From positions 1 through 64,000 of the forward strand of contig DATLJD010000009.1 in the NCBI GenBank assembly GCA_035539135.1: 64,000 bases of DNA. Reading direction: 5' to 3'. Position 1 is the stretch's first letter, and every line of letters starts with the position of its first letter. The translations under genes were made by a program, and so were the position numbers. Shown here in pieces: positions 47,530-56,417 of this stretch. Source of the stretch: JABFWF01 sp035539135. GTDB taxonomy: Bacteria > Pseudomonadota > Gammaproteobacteria > Xanthomonadales > Xanthomonadaceae. The notes under the pieces were generated by a model. That model made no database searches. It was not told the origin of the DNA and saw only the letters and a program-made list of their open reading frames with translations.

Positions 47530-49164
47530 TCAGCCGCGATAGCCGTTGCTGATCGGGTAGCGCCGCTCGCGGCCGAACGCGCGCCGCGAGACTTTCGGCC
47601 CCGGTGCCGCCTGGTGCCGCTTCCACTCGCTGATCCGCACCAGCCGCAGCACCCGCTCCACCGTCGCCGCGTCGAAGCCGGCGCGCACGATCTCGTCGCG
47701 CGACTGCTCCTGGTCGACGTGGCGGACGAGGATCGCGTCGAGCACGTCGTAGGGCGGCAGCGAGTCCTGGTCGGTCTGCTCCGGCCGCAGCTCGGCCGAG
47801 GGCGGACGCTCGATCACGCCGACCGGGATCACCGGGTCGCCCACCGTGTTGCGCCAGCGCGCCAGGTCGTACACCTCGGTCTTGTACAGGTCCTTCAGCG
47901 GCGCGTAGCCGCCGCACATGTCGCCGTAGATCGTCGCGTAGCCGACCGCGTACTCGCTCTTGTTGCCGGTGGTCAGCAGCAAGCCGCCGAACTTGTTCGA
48001 CAGCGCCATCAGCAGCATGCCGCGCGCGCGCGACTGCAGGTTCTCCTCGGTGGTGTCCGCCGGCAGGCCCGCGAAGGCCTCGGCGAGGGTCTCGAGGCAG
48101 GCCGCGAACGGCTTCTCGATCGGCAGCGACAGCAGGCGAACGCCCTGCGCCGCGCACTGCTCCGCGGCGAGATCGTTGGACAGCCCGGCGGTATAGCGCG
48201 AGGGCATGCGCACCGCGGTGACGTTGTCCGCGCCGAGCGCGTCCACCGCCAGCGCCAGCACCACCGAAGAATCCAGCCCGCCGGACAGGCCCAGCCACAC
48301 CTTCTCGAACCCATTCTTGCCGCAGTAGTCGCGGATCCCGCGCACCACCGCGCGCCAGGCCAGCGCGTCGCGGCTCTCGTCGCCGTCCTCGGTCCACTGC
48401 ACCGCGGCGAAGCGGCGCTCGACCGGATCGAAATCCACCACCAGCCACTGGTCCATGAACGCGGCGGCCGCCGGGTGCACGCGCCCGTCGGCGTCCGCCA
48501 CCAGCGAGGCGCCGTCGAACACCACCGCGTCCTGGCCGCCCACCGTGTTGAGGTAGGCGATCGCCACCCCGCCCTCGCGCGCGCGCTCGCCGAGCAGCGC
48601 GTCGCGCTGGGCGTGCTTGTCGTGCTCGTAGGGCGAGGCGTTGGGCGCCAGCACCAGTTGCGCGCCCTGTTCGACGGTGCCGGCCAGCGGCTCGGCGAAC
48701 CACAGGTCCTCGCAGATCACCAGTCCCACGCGCACGCCCTTCACCTCGAACACGCAGTCGTCGCGGTCCGGGTCCACCTCGAAGTAGCGGCGCTCGTCGA
48801 ACACCGCGTAATTGGGCAGCTCGCGCTTGCGGTAGGTGCGCTCGATGCGGCCGTCGCGCAGCACGCTGGCGGCGTTGTAGACCACCGCGCCCGCACTCTC
48901 CGGCCAGCCGACGACGGCGACGATGCCGGTCGCGGCCTGCGCGATCCGCCGCATCGCCGCCTCGCAGTCGGCGAGGAAGGACGGCCGCAGCAGCAGGTCC
49001 TCCGGCGGGTAGCCGCACAGCGCCAGCTCCGGGAACAGCACCACGTCCGCCCCGTACTCGTCGCGCGCCTCCGCGATCATCGCGGCGATGCGCTCGGCGT
49101 TGCCGGCGACTGCGCCGACCGGGAAGTCGAACTGGGCGAGGGCGAGGCGGAGGGGCTGCGACAT
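47530..49164 (-). CDS. nadE: Glutamine-dependent NAD+ synthetase
   Basis: A 544-residue two-domain enzyme making NAD+ from deamido-NAD+. The N-terminal nitrilase-like glutaminase has the triad Glu (FPELALCGY), Lys (YRKRELPNY) and Cys (VICEDLWF). The C-terminal synthetase has the P-loop SGGLDSSVVLAL, plus LLTTGNKSEYAVGY and YGDMCGGYAPLKDL. Length fits bacterial two-domain NadE. The start overlaps the 3' end of the DUF559 gene by 88 nt, and a REP palindrome begins 16 nt upstream, so its promoter must lie within or beyond DUF559. Confidence 0.95.
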   Translation of the reverse strand: MSQPLRLALAQFDFPVGAVAGNAERIAAMIAEARDEYGADVVLFPELALCGYPPEDLLLRPSFLADCEAAMRRIAQAATGIVAVVGWPESAGAVVYNAASVLRDGRIERTYRKRELPNYAVFDERRYFEVDPDRDDCVFEVKGVRVGLVICEDLWFAEPLAGTVEQGAQLVLAPNASPYEHDKHAQRDALLGERAREGGVAIAYLNTVGGQDAVVFDGASLVADADGRVHPAAAAFMDQWLVVDFDPVERRFAAVQWTEDGDESRDALAWRAVVRGIRDYCGKNGFEKVWLGLSGGLDSSVVLALAVDALGADNVTAVRMPSRYTAGLSNDLAAEQCAAQGVRLLSLPIEKPFAACLETLAEAFAGLPADTTEENLQSRARGMLLMALSNKFGGLLLTTGNKSEYAVGYATIYGDMCGGYAPLKDLYKTEVYDLARWRNTVGDPVIPVGVIERPPSAELRPEQTDQDSLPPYDVLDAILVRHVDQEQSRDEIVRAGFDAATVERVLRLVRISEWKRHQAAPGPKVSRRAFGRERRYPISNGYRG

Positions 49165-49559
49165 GGCGGGGGTCCTGGGCCCCTCTCCCGCTTGCGGGAG
49201 AGGGGTGGGGGTGAGGGTGCGGCGGCTCCGAGCGCTTGCAGGATGATGCCAAGCACGTCGTCCGTGCGCGTCAAGGCGTCATTGTCCCAGAAGCGCAGGA
49301 GGCGGAAGCCGGCCCGTTCAAGAACACGGGTGCGCCTGGCGTCGCCTGGCGCGGTGGCGTGCTGGCTGCCGTCCAGCTCGATCACCAGGCGTCGTTCGAC
49401 GCAGGCGAAGTCCGCGACGTACGGACCGATGGGGTGCTGGCGGCGGAACTTGGCTCCGCACAGCCGGCGATCGCGAAGGAAGAACCATAGCCGGCGCTCG
49501 GCTTCGGTCATGTCGCGGCGCAGCCGCCTGGCGCAGCCGTGTTTTCTGCCGTCGCGCAT
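49077..49559 (-). CDS. DUF559 (Vsr/PD-(D/E)XK-like endonuclease fold) protein with REP-encoded tail
   Basis: A 160-residue protein with GGGAG 7 nt before ATG 49559. The DUF559 core spans about 15-112: MTEAERRLWFFLRDRRLCGA, FRRQHPIGPYVADFACVERR, LVIELDGSQHA and VLERAGFRLLRFWDNDAL. The Asp in VADFA and Glu/Asp in IELDG are plausible PD-(D/E)XK-type catalytic residues, as in Vsr mismatch nucleases. After ILQALG the frame runs through a REP palindrome (SPPPLSRKRERGPG) and on into nadE, giving a non-native tail of about 47 residues. A second REP cluster lies just upstream. The biological role is unknown. Confidence 0.75.
   Translation of the reverse strand: MRDGRKHGCARRLRRDMTEAERRLWFFLRDRRLCGAKFRRQHPIGPYVADFACVERRLVIELDGSQHATAPGDARRTRVLERAGFRLLRFWDNDALTRTDDVLGIILQALGAAAPSPPPLSRKRERGPGPPPCRSPSASPSPSSTSRSAQSPATPSASPR
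49180..49222. repeat. REP-like palindrome inside the DUF559 3' end
   Basis: CCTCTCCCGC and GCGGGAGAGG around TT, with tail GGTGGGGGTGAGGG, 16 nt upstream of the nadE ATG and within the DUF559 reading frame. Confidence 0.88.
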
Positions 49560-49629
49560 GCAGGATCTCCCGGTCTGGCGCAACCCAGACTGCGGGAGCC
49601 GGAGGCGGATCGCTGTCGGAAAAAGCCGT

Positions 49630-49800
49630 GCCCTGACCCCGGCCCTCTCCCGCAGGCGGGAGAGGGGGAACAACCGGCCGCTTCGGGAAGAGCCCTGCCC
49701 TCACCCCAGCCCTCTCCCGCAAGCGGGAGAGGGGGAACAGCCGGCAGTTGCCTTCCCTTCTCCCGCTTGCGGGAGAAGGTGCCGAAGGCGGATGAGGGGC
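49630..49800. repeat. Three-element REP-like array between DUF559 and sucD
   Basis: The 308-nt gap 49560-49867 holds elements at 49630-49668 and 49697-49736 (CCTCTCCCGC arms, both with CACCCC- or GACCCC-type heads and a GGGGGAACA tail) and an opposite-facing CCTTCTCCCG subtype at 49755-49800 with tail AAGGTGCCGAAGGCGGATGA. The sucD terminator follows. No gene was recognised in this gap. Confidence 0.9.
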
Positions 49801-49815
49801 TCTTTCGGAAAACAA

Positions 49816-49839
49816 AAAGGCCGCCCGGAGGCGGCCTTT
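49816..49839 (-). terminator. Rho-independent terminator of sucCD
   Basis: A perfect 10-bp stem (AAAGGCCGCC with GGCGGCCTTT) and a CGGA loop, followed on the minus strand by TTGTTTTCC, 28 nt beyond the sucD stop. Confidence 0.9.
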
Positions 49840-49867
49840 CCGATCACGCTGCGAAACCGCGCGCGCC

Positions 49868-50743
49868 TTACTTCCCCAACCGCTTCGCGATCGCCGCGCC
49901 GAGGTCGCCCGGCGAACGCACGGTGGTGACGCCGGCCTGCTCCATCGCGGCGAACTTGCCTTCGGCGGTGCCGGTGCCGCCCGAGGCGATCGCGCCGGCG
50001 TGGCCCATACGCTTGCCCTTCGGCGCCGACGCGCCGGCGATGAAGCCGACCACCGGCTTGGTCACGTACTCGGCGATGAACTCGGCGGCCTCTTCCTCGG
50101 CGCTGCCGCCGATCTCGCCGACCATGATGATGCCCTCGGTCTGCGGGTCGTCCTGGAACAGGCGCAGCGCGTCGATGAAGTTCATGCCGTGCACCGGGTC
50201 GCCGCCGATGCCGATGCAGGTGGACTGGCCGAGGCCGACGTCGGTGGTCTGCTTGACCGCCTCGTAGGTCAGCGTGCCCGAGCGCGACACGATGCCGATC
50301 TTGCCCGGCTTGTGGATGTGGCCCGGCATGATGCCGATCTTGCACTCGCCCGGGGTGATCACGCCGGGGCAGTTCGGCCCGATCAGGGTGACGTCGTCGT
50401 AACCGTACAGGGTGTTCTTGACGCGCAGCATGTCCAGCACCGGAATGCCCTCGGTGATGCACACGATCACCTTGATGCCGGCGTCGGCGGCCTCGAGGAT
50501 CGCGTCGGCGGCGAACGCCGGCGGCACGTAGATGACCGAGGCGTCGGCGCCGGTCTCGGCGACCGCGTCGGCGACGGTGTTGAAGACCGGCAGGCCGAGG
50601 TGTTCGGTGCCGCCCTTGCCGGGGGTCACGCCGCCGACGACCTTGGTGCCGTACTCGAGCATCTGCTCGGCGTGGAAGGTGCCCTGCGAGCCGGTGAAGC
50701 CCTGGACGATGACCTTGGTGTTCTTGTTGACCAGAACGGACAT
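49868..50743 (-). CDS. sucD: Succinate-CoA ligase, ADP-forming, alpha subunit
   Basis: A 291-residue TCA-cycle subunit. N-terminal CoA-binding Rossmann domain (VIVQGFTGSQGTFHAEQM; GGVTPGKGGTEHLGLPVF), Cys/Pro-rich LIGPNCPGVITPGECKIGIM and the active-site His in MGHAGAIASGGTGTAEGK, which is phosphorylated during catalysis. Normal length. ATG 50743 is fixed by homology; the longer frame is REP-derived. It forms an operon with sucC, but the 135-nt gap between them carries two REP palindromes that could tune the subunit ratio. Confidence 0.97.
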   Translation of the reverse strand: MSVLVNKNTKVIVQGFTGSQGTFHAEQMLEYGTKVVGGVTPGKGGTEHLGLPVFNTVADAVAETGADASVIYVPPAFAADAILEAADAGIKVIVCITEGIPVLDMLRVKNTLYGYDDVTLIGPNCPGVITPGECKIGIMPGHIHKPGKIGIVSRSGTLTYEAVKQTTDVGLGQSTCIGIGGDPVHGMNFIDALRLFQDDPQTEGIIMVGEIGGSAEEEAAEFIAEYVTKPVVGFIAGASAPKGKRMGHAGAIASGGTGTAEGKFAAMEQAGVTTVRSPGDLGAAIAKRLGK

Positions 50744-50769
50744 GGAATTCGGATCCTTGGAGGTTTGGC

Positions 50770-50869
50770 CCCCTCTCCCGCTTGCGGGAGAGGGTCGGGG
50801 TGAGGGTGCGTGCAACGCGAAAAGCCCCTCATCCGCCTTCGGCACCTTCTCCCGCGGGCGGGAGAAGGG
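50770..50869. repeat. Pair of REP-like palindromes inside the sucC-sucD operon
   Basis: A CCTCTCCCGC subtype at 50770-50807 (tail GGTCGGGGTGAGGG) and a CCTTCTCCCG subtype at 50825-50869 (head CCTCATCCGCCTTCGGCACC), facing each other. They occupy nearly the whole gap between the sucC stop and the sucD start on the same transcript. Confidence 0.9.
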
Positions 50870-50878
50870 AAAGCGACG

Positions 50879-52048
<1,170 letters not shown>

Positions 52049-52187
52049 GCGTCACCAGCTAGGGGAGAAAAGCTCCACCGCAGAAGGCGGCCACGCGCGG
52101 GGTCGCGGGCGGGGAGGCCGGCTATTGTCGCCGATGGGCGGGGGCCCCGCAAAAAGGCACCCTCACTGCCCGGCCGTTCCCCCTCTC

Positions 52188-52395
52188 CGCCTGCGGGAGA
52201 GGTGACAGCAGGAACTGCGGCGCGAGCGCAGTTCCCCCTCTCCCGCCTGCGGGAGAGGGTTGGGGTGAGGGCGCTCTTGCTCCTGCTCCCTCCCCCGCGC
52301 AGCGGGGAGGGTTGGGGTGGGGGGTGAGTCTTCCGCCAAAAGCCGCACCCGCACCCTCGCGCTGCGCGCTCGACCTCTCCCGCAAGCGGGAGAGG
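52188..52395. repeat. Four-element REP-like array between sucC and pilS
   Basis: The 411-nt stretch 52049-52459 has no gene. It contains palindromes at 52188-52204 (shortened CCTCTCCGCC form), 52232-52270 (CCTCTCCCGC with tail GGTTGGGGTGAGGGC), 52286-52327 (CTCCCCCGCG variant) and 52346-52395 (CTCGCGCTGCGCGC head then CCTCTCCCGC AA GCGGGAGAGG). The two genes flanking it are divergent, so here the elements sit in a promoter-bearing region. Confidence 0.9.
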
Positions 52396-52424
52396 CGAAA
52401 AGCCTGCGCCTTCCTCTCCCTGCC

Positions 52425-52430
52425 TATACT
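52425..52430 (+). promoter_or_regulatory. Candidate -10 box of pilS
   Basis: TATACT 30 nt upstream of the pilS start codon and 29 nt after the last REP element. A good -35 is not visible. Confidence 0.35.
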
Positions 52431-52459
52431 CCGACCAAGCCAACGCCCGGACCGCCCGC

Positions 52460-54067
52460 TTGCCGACCGGTTTCGTGTCCCGCCTCATCCCGCCCGCCCG
52501 CGACGAGGCCGAGCAGCGCCGCGAGCTGTATTTCTTCAGCCTCTACCGCGTCTTCGAGGCGGCACTGCTGACCTTGGTGCTGTTCACCCCGTCCGGCACG
52601 CTGGTCGCCGCGCCGCGCCACGCCCTGCTGGGGCAGACCGCCGCGCTGGCGTACCTGGTCCTGTCCGGCGTGCTGCTGTACTGGGCCAGCCGCCGGCGCG
52701 CGCTGGCGGCGCAGGTGAAGCTGGGCGCGGGGATCGACATCGTCGCGGCGACCCTCGCCATCCACGCCCTGCCGTCCTCGGCGCCGGGCATCGCCCTGAT
52801 GCTGCTGTTCAACATCGGCTCGGCGGCGCTGCTGCTGCCGCTGCGCTACGGCCTGGGCGGCGCGGCGATGGCGGGCGCGGCGATGATCGCCGAGTACGCC
52901 TGGAGCTTCCTGCGCGATGGCGACGTCAGCCGGCCGCTCGCCGAGCGGGTGATGTTCGCGGTGAGCTATCTCGCCATCGCGATGCTGACCTACCTGCTCG
53001 GCCGGCAGATGCGCGAGGCGCAGGCGCTGGTCGTGCAGCGCGGCGCCGAGCTCGCCGACCTCGCCGAGGTCAACGAGCTGATCATCCGGCGCATGCGCAC
53101 CGGCGTGCTGCTGGTGGACGACGAGGACCGCATCCGCCTCGCCAACGAGGCCGCGCAGGCCCTGCTCGGCCCGCACGACGGCGAACGCAACCTCGCCCTC
53201 GCCGCGCCCGAACTCGCCCGCCGCCTGCGGCAGTGGCGGACCGACGGCAACGGCAGCGACCTGCCGCTCAAGCTCGGCGACGGCGGCGAGGTGCTGCCGC
53301 GCTTCGCCCGCCTGCGCGCCAGCGGCGACAGCGCGCTGGTGTTCCTCGACGACACCGCGCTGGTCTCGCGCCGCGCCGAATCGATGACCCTGGCCACCCT
53401 CGGCCGCTTCTCCGCCAGCCTCGCGCACGAGATCCGCAATCCGCTGGCGGCGATCAGCTACGCGACCCAGCTGCTGGAGGAATCGGAGGAAATGTCGCAG
53501 GGCGACCGCCGCCTGCTGCAGATCATCCACCAGCAGTGCCTGCGCACCAACGGCATCGTCGAGAGCGTGCTCGGCATCGCCCGCCGCGAGCGCGCCAGCG
53601 TGGAGCACGTGGACCTGGTCGCGTTCGCCCGCCGCTTCGTGCAGGACTACCAGCAGACCCTGCAGCCGGAAAACGGCAGCCTGCAGCTCAACGCCGCCGC
53701 CGGCTCGGTGGCGGCGATGGTGGACCCGCGCCACCTGCAGCAGATCCTCACCGTGCTGGTGCAGAACGCGCTGACCTACGGCCGCCTGCCGAACGAGCCC
53801 GCGCGGGTCACCCTCGCCGTGCACCGGCGCGAAGGGCGGCCGACGCTGGAGGTGCTCGACCGCGGCCCCGGCATCCCCGAGGCGAACGCCGCCCAGCTGT
53901 TCCGCCCGTTCTTCACCACCTCCGAGCACGGCACCGGGCTGGGCCTGTACATCGCCAGCGAACTGGCCCGCGCCAACGACGCCAGCCTCGCCCACGTGCC
54001 GGTCCCGGGCGGCGGCAGCTGCTTCCGTCTGCTGCTGGCCGGGACCCAGGCGCTGGCCCCCGCCTGA
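52460..54067 (+). CDS. pilS: Type IV pilus sensor histidine kinase PilS
   Basis: A 535-residue inner-membrane kinase. Six hydrophobic segments occupy about 25-180 (AALLTLVLFTPSGTLVA ... VMFAVSYLAIAMLTYLLG). A PAS-like domain follows (NELIIRRMRTGVLLVDDEDR). The H-box is SASLAHEIRNPLAAISYATQ. ATPase boxes are VLVQNALTYGR, DRGPGIPE and GTGLGLYIASELA. PilS senses inner-membrane pilin levels and controls PilR. The start appears to be TTG 52460; a GTG at 52475 is possible. 182 nt without features separate it from pilR. Confidence 0.95.
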   Translation: MPTGFVSRLIPPARDEAEQRRELYFFSLYRVFEAALLTLVLFTPSGTLVAAPRHALLGQTAALAYLVLSGVLLYWASRRRALAAQVKLGAGIDIVAATLAIHALPSSAPGIALMLLFNIGSAALLLPLRYGLGGAAMAGAAMIAEYAWSFLRDGDVSRPLAERVMFAVSYLAIAMLTYLLGRQMREAQALVVQRGAELADLAEVNELIIRRMRTGVLLVDDEDRIRLANEAAQALLGPHDGERNLALAAPELARRLRQWRTDGNGSDLPLKLGDGGEVLPRFARLRASGDSALVFLDDTALVSRRAESMTLATLGRFSASLAHEIRNPLAAISYATQLLEESEEMSQGDRRLLQIIHQQCLRTNGIVESVLGIARRERASVEHVDLVAFARRFVQDYQQTLQPENGSLQLNAAAGSVAAMVDPRHLQQILTVLVQNALTYGRLPNEPARVTLAVHRREGRPTLEVLDRGPGIPEANAAQLFRPFFTTSEHGTGLGLYIASELARANDASLAHVPVPGGGSCFRLLLAGTQALAPA

Positions 54068-54249
54068 GGCGGATCGCGTTCACCCGGACAGGGGACGAAG
54101 GCCGCGACCATCGCGAGGCGCCGGTGGCCACGCGGGTCCCAGGCGCCTGCGTGCCACCCCGCCTACCGCGAAACTGAACGCTTCATGCGCGCATCCTGTC
54201 GGGATTTCCCCCAATTGGCGGCCCCGTGCCCATCCGTTAAGGTGGCGCG

Positions 54250-55662
54250 ATGACCGACCCCCGCGGCCTTCCCCCGAGCGCGCTGATCGTCGACGACGAA
54301 CACGACATCCGCGAATTGCTGGTCCTGACCCTCGGCCGCATGGGCCTGCGCACCGACACCGCCGCCACCCTCGCCGCCGCCCGCGCCCAGCTCGCCCAGG
54401 CCCGCTACGACCTGTGCCTGACCGACATGCGCCTGCCCGACGGCTCCGGCATTGACCTGGTCGCCGAGATCGCCGCGCAGCACCCCAACACCCCGACCGC
54501 GATGATCACCGCCTACGGCAACGTCGAGGCGGCGGTGGACGCGCTCAAGGCCGGCGCCTTCGACTTCGTCAGCAAGCCGGTGGACATCAACGTCCTGCGC
54601 CGGCTGGTCAAGCACGCGCTCGAACTGGGCCAGCAGCGCCGCGAGCAGACCGCGATCGTGCGCGCCGAAACCGGCCTCGGCCGGCTCGGCGGCGACTCCC
54701 CGGCGATGCAGGCCCTGCGCGCGACGGTGGCCAAGGTCGCCCGCAGCCAGGCGCCGATCTACATCGTCGGCGAGTCGGGCGTGGGCAAGGAACTGGTCGC
54801 GCGCACCATCCACGCCGAGGGCAGCCGCGCCACCGGCCCGTTCGTGCCGGTCAACTGCGGCGCGATCCCGGCCGAGCTGATGGAAAGCGAGTTCTTCGGC
54901 CACCGCAAGGGCAGCTTCACCGGCGCGCATGCCGACAAGGCCGGCCTGTTCCAGGCCGCCGAGGGCGGCACCCTGTTCCTCGACGAGATCGCCGAGCTGC
55001 CGCTGCCGATGCAGGTCAAGCTCTTGCGCGCGATCCAGGAGAAGTCGGTGCGCCCGGTCGGCGCCTCGGCCGAGGTGCCGGTGGACGTGCGCATCCTCTC
55101 GGCGACCCACAAGGACCTGTCCGCGCTGGTCGCCGACGGCCGCTTCCGCCACGACCTCTACTACCGCATCAACGTGATCGAGCTGCGCGTGCCGCCGCTG
55201 CGCGAGCGCGGCGACGACCTGCCGCAGCTCGCCGCCGGCATCCTCGCCCGCCTGTCCCAGGCCCAGCAGCGGCCGGCGCCGGCCCTGGGCGAGGACGCCC
55301 TCGCCGCGCTGCGCGCCTATCCGTTCCCCGGCAACGTGCGCGAACTGGAGAACATCCTCGAGCGCGCGCTCGCCCTCACCGACGGCGACGTGATCGACGC
55401 CGCCGACCTGCGCCTGCCGAGCGCGCCCGCACCCACCGCCGCCCCGGCCGCGGCGGCACCCCGCCCGCCGCGCGACCCGCGCACCCTCAGCCCGTTCGAA
55501 AGCGCCACCACCGCCCTGCCCTCCTACATCGAGGAAGTCGAGCGCAAGGCGATCGAACAGGCGCTGATCGACCACCGCTACAACAAGACCAAGGCCGCGG
55601 CCGCGCTGGGCATCACCTTCCGGGCGCTGCGGTACAAGCTCAAGAAGCTCGGGATCGACTGA
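54250..55662 (+). CDS. pilR: Sigma-54-dependent response regulator PilR
   Basis: A 470-residue NtrC-family activator. The receiver (about 10-125) has Asp59 in LCLTDMRLPDGSG. The AAA+ domain has Walker A GESGVGKELVARTIH, the sigma-54 contact loop KGSFTGAHADKAGLF (GSFTGA instead of the more usual GAFTGA) and Walker B GTLFLDEIAELPLPMQ. After an Ala/Pro linker, the C-terminal Fis-type helix-turn-helix is KTKAAAALGITFRALRYKLK. AAGGTGG precedes the ATG. It should activate the sigma-54 promoter of pilA 130 nt downstream. Confidence 0.96.
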   Translation: MTDPRGLPPSALIVDDEHDIRELLVLTLGRMGLRTDTAATLAAARAQLAQARYDLCLTDMRLPDGSGIDLVAEIAAQHPNTPTAMITAYGNVEAAVDALKAGAFDFVSKPVDINVLRRLVKHALELGQQRREQTAIVRAETGLGRLGGDSPAMQALRATVAKVARSQAPIYIVGESGVGKELVARTIHAEGSRATGPFVPVNCGAIPAELMESEFFGHRKGSFTGAHADKAGLFQAAEGGTLFLDEIAELPLPMQVKLLRAIQEKSVRPVGASAEVPVDVRILSATHKDLSALVADGRFRHDLYYRINVIELRVPPLRERGDDLPQLAAGILARLSQAQQRPAPALGEDALAALRAYPFPGNVRELENILERALALTDGDVIDAADLRLPSAPAPTAAPAAAAPRPPRDPRTLSPFESATTALPSYIEEVERKAIEQALIDHRYNKTKAAAALGITFRALRYKLKKLGID

Positions 55663-55788
55663 CTCCCTGCCTGACGCGAAACGTCACATCCTGACAAACC
55701 GGGGCAATATGCCGGTCCGCACTCCCGCAAGCCGCAACGCCTGCCCGCCGACTGTGTGACGGCCGCCACGGGAATCCGCCTGACCTGT

Positions 55789-55804
55789 TTGGCACGCCTC
55801 GTGC
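55789..55804 (+). promoter_or_regulatory. Sigma-54 promoter of pilA
   Basis: TTGGCACGCCTCGTGC carries the -24 TGGCAC and -12 TGC elements with exactly 10 bp between the invariant GG (55791-55792) and GC (55803-55804). Predicted start is near 55816, giving an 87-nt leader. Upstream, CCTGACAAACC (near 55690) and GTGTGACGG (near 55755) may hold PilR sites. Confidence 0.88.
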
Positions 55805-55902
55805 GTATGATGGATGCACGTGCTCACCGGCACGGCTACCTTCGGATCCGGACCGAACCGGCCCGCGGGCACGTGGATTTCAACACTCCTAGGGGAAACA
55901 CC

Positions 55903-56343
55903 ATGAAGAAGATGCAAGGCTTCACCCTGATCGAACTGATGATCGTGATCGCGATCCTCGGCATCCTGATCGCCATCGCCCTCCCGGCCTACCAGGACTA
56001 CACCGTCCGCGCGAAGGTCTCCGAGTGCGTCGAAGGCGCCGCCGGCATCAAGACCAGCGTCTCCGAGTTCCGCTCCAGCAACGCCCACTTCCCGTCCGGC
56101 CTCGCTTCGGTCGGCACCACCGGCGCCGGCGGCAGCGGCGATACCAAGTACTGCGACACGCTCAGCGTTGCGTCCACCGGCGTGATTACCATCAACGTCG
56201 ACGAAGCGGCGGTCGGCGTGACCTCGGGCACGATCAGCATGCAGCTGTCGCCGACGCTGAACACTGCGGGTGACATCGATTGGCGCTGCAAGAACAACAA
56301 CACCACCAAGGTCGCCTACCTGCCGGCTTCCTGCCGCAACTAA
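55903..56343 (+). CDS. pilA: Type IV major pilin PilA
   Basis: A 146-residue type IVa prepilin. The leader MKKMQG is cut by prepilin peptidase before Phe (FTLIELMIVIAILGILIAIA, with the conserved Glu5). An alpha1 helix is followed by a globular domain. Four Cys residues occur in SECVEG, KYCDTL, DWRCKN and ASCRN; the last two bound a C-terminal disulfide loop. AGGGG lies 7 nt before the ATG. It is driven by the sigma-54 promoter upstream and closed by a strong terminator. pilB, pilC and pilD are not in this window. Confidence 0.95.
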   Translation: MKKMQGFTLIELMIVIAILGILIAIALPAYQDYTVRAKVSECVEGAAGIKTSVSEFRSSNAHFPSGLASVGTTGAGGSGDTKYCDTLSVASTGVITINVDEAAVGVTSGTISMQLSPTLNTAGDIDWRCKNNNTTKVAYLPASCRN

Positions 56344-56367
56344 GCGTCCCTGGCTTTGCGCTACATT

Positions 56368-56401
56368 GGACCCCGGCCTTGGCCGGGGTCCTTTTGTTTT
56401 T
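56368..56401 (+). terminator. Strong rho-independent terminator of pilA
   Basis: An 11-bp perfect stem (GGACCCCGGCC with GGCCGGGGTCC), a TT loop and TTTTGTTTTT. It is the best terminator in the window, as expected for a highly transcribed pilin gene. Confidence 0.95.
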
Positions 56402-56417
56402 CCGGGGGAGAATTTCG

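Noticed and set aside
49560..49673. Extended DUF559 N-terminus starting at 49673
   Set aside because: The extra residues are a translation of a REP palindrome, and a good ribosome-binding site precedes the ATG at 49559.
55663..55902. Longer pilA start at 55756
   Set aside because: It would begin upstream of the sigma-54 promoter. Prepilin leaders are short, and MKKMQG at 55903 has an ideal ribosome-binding site.
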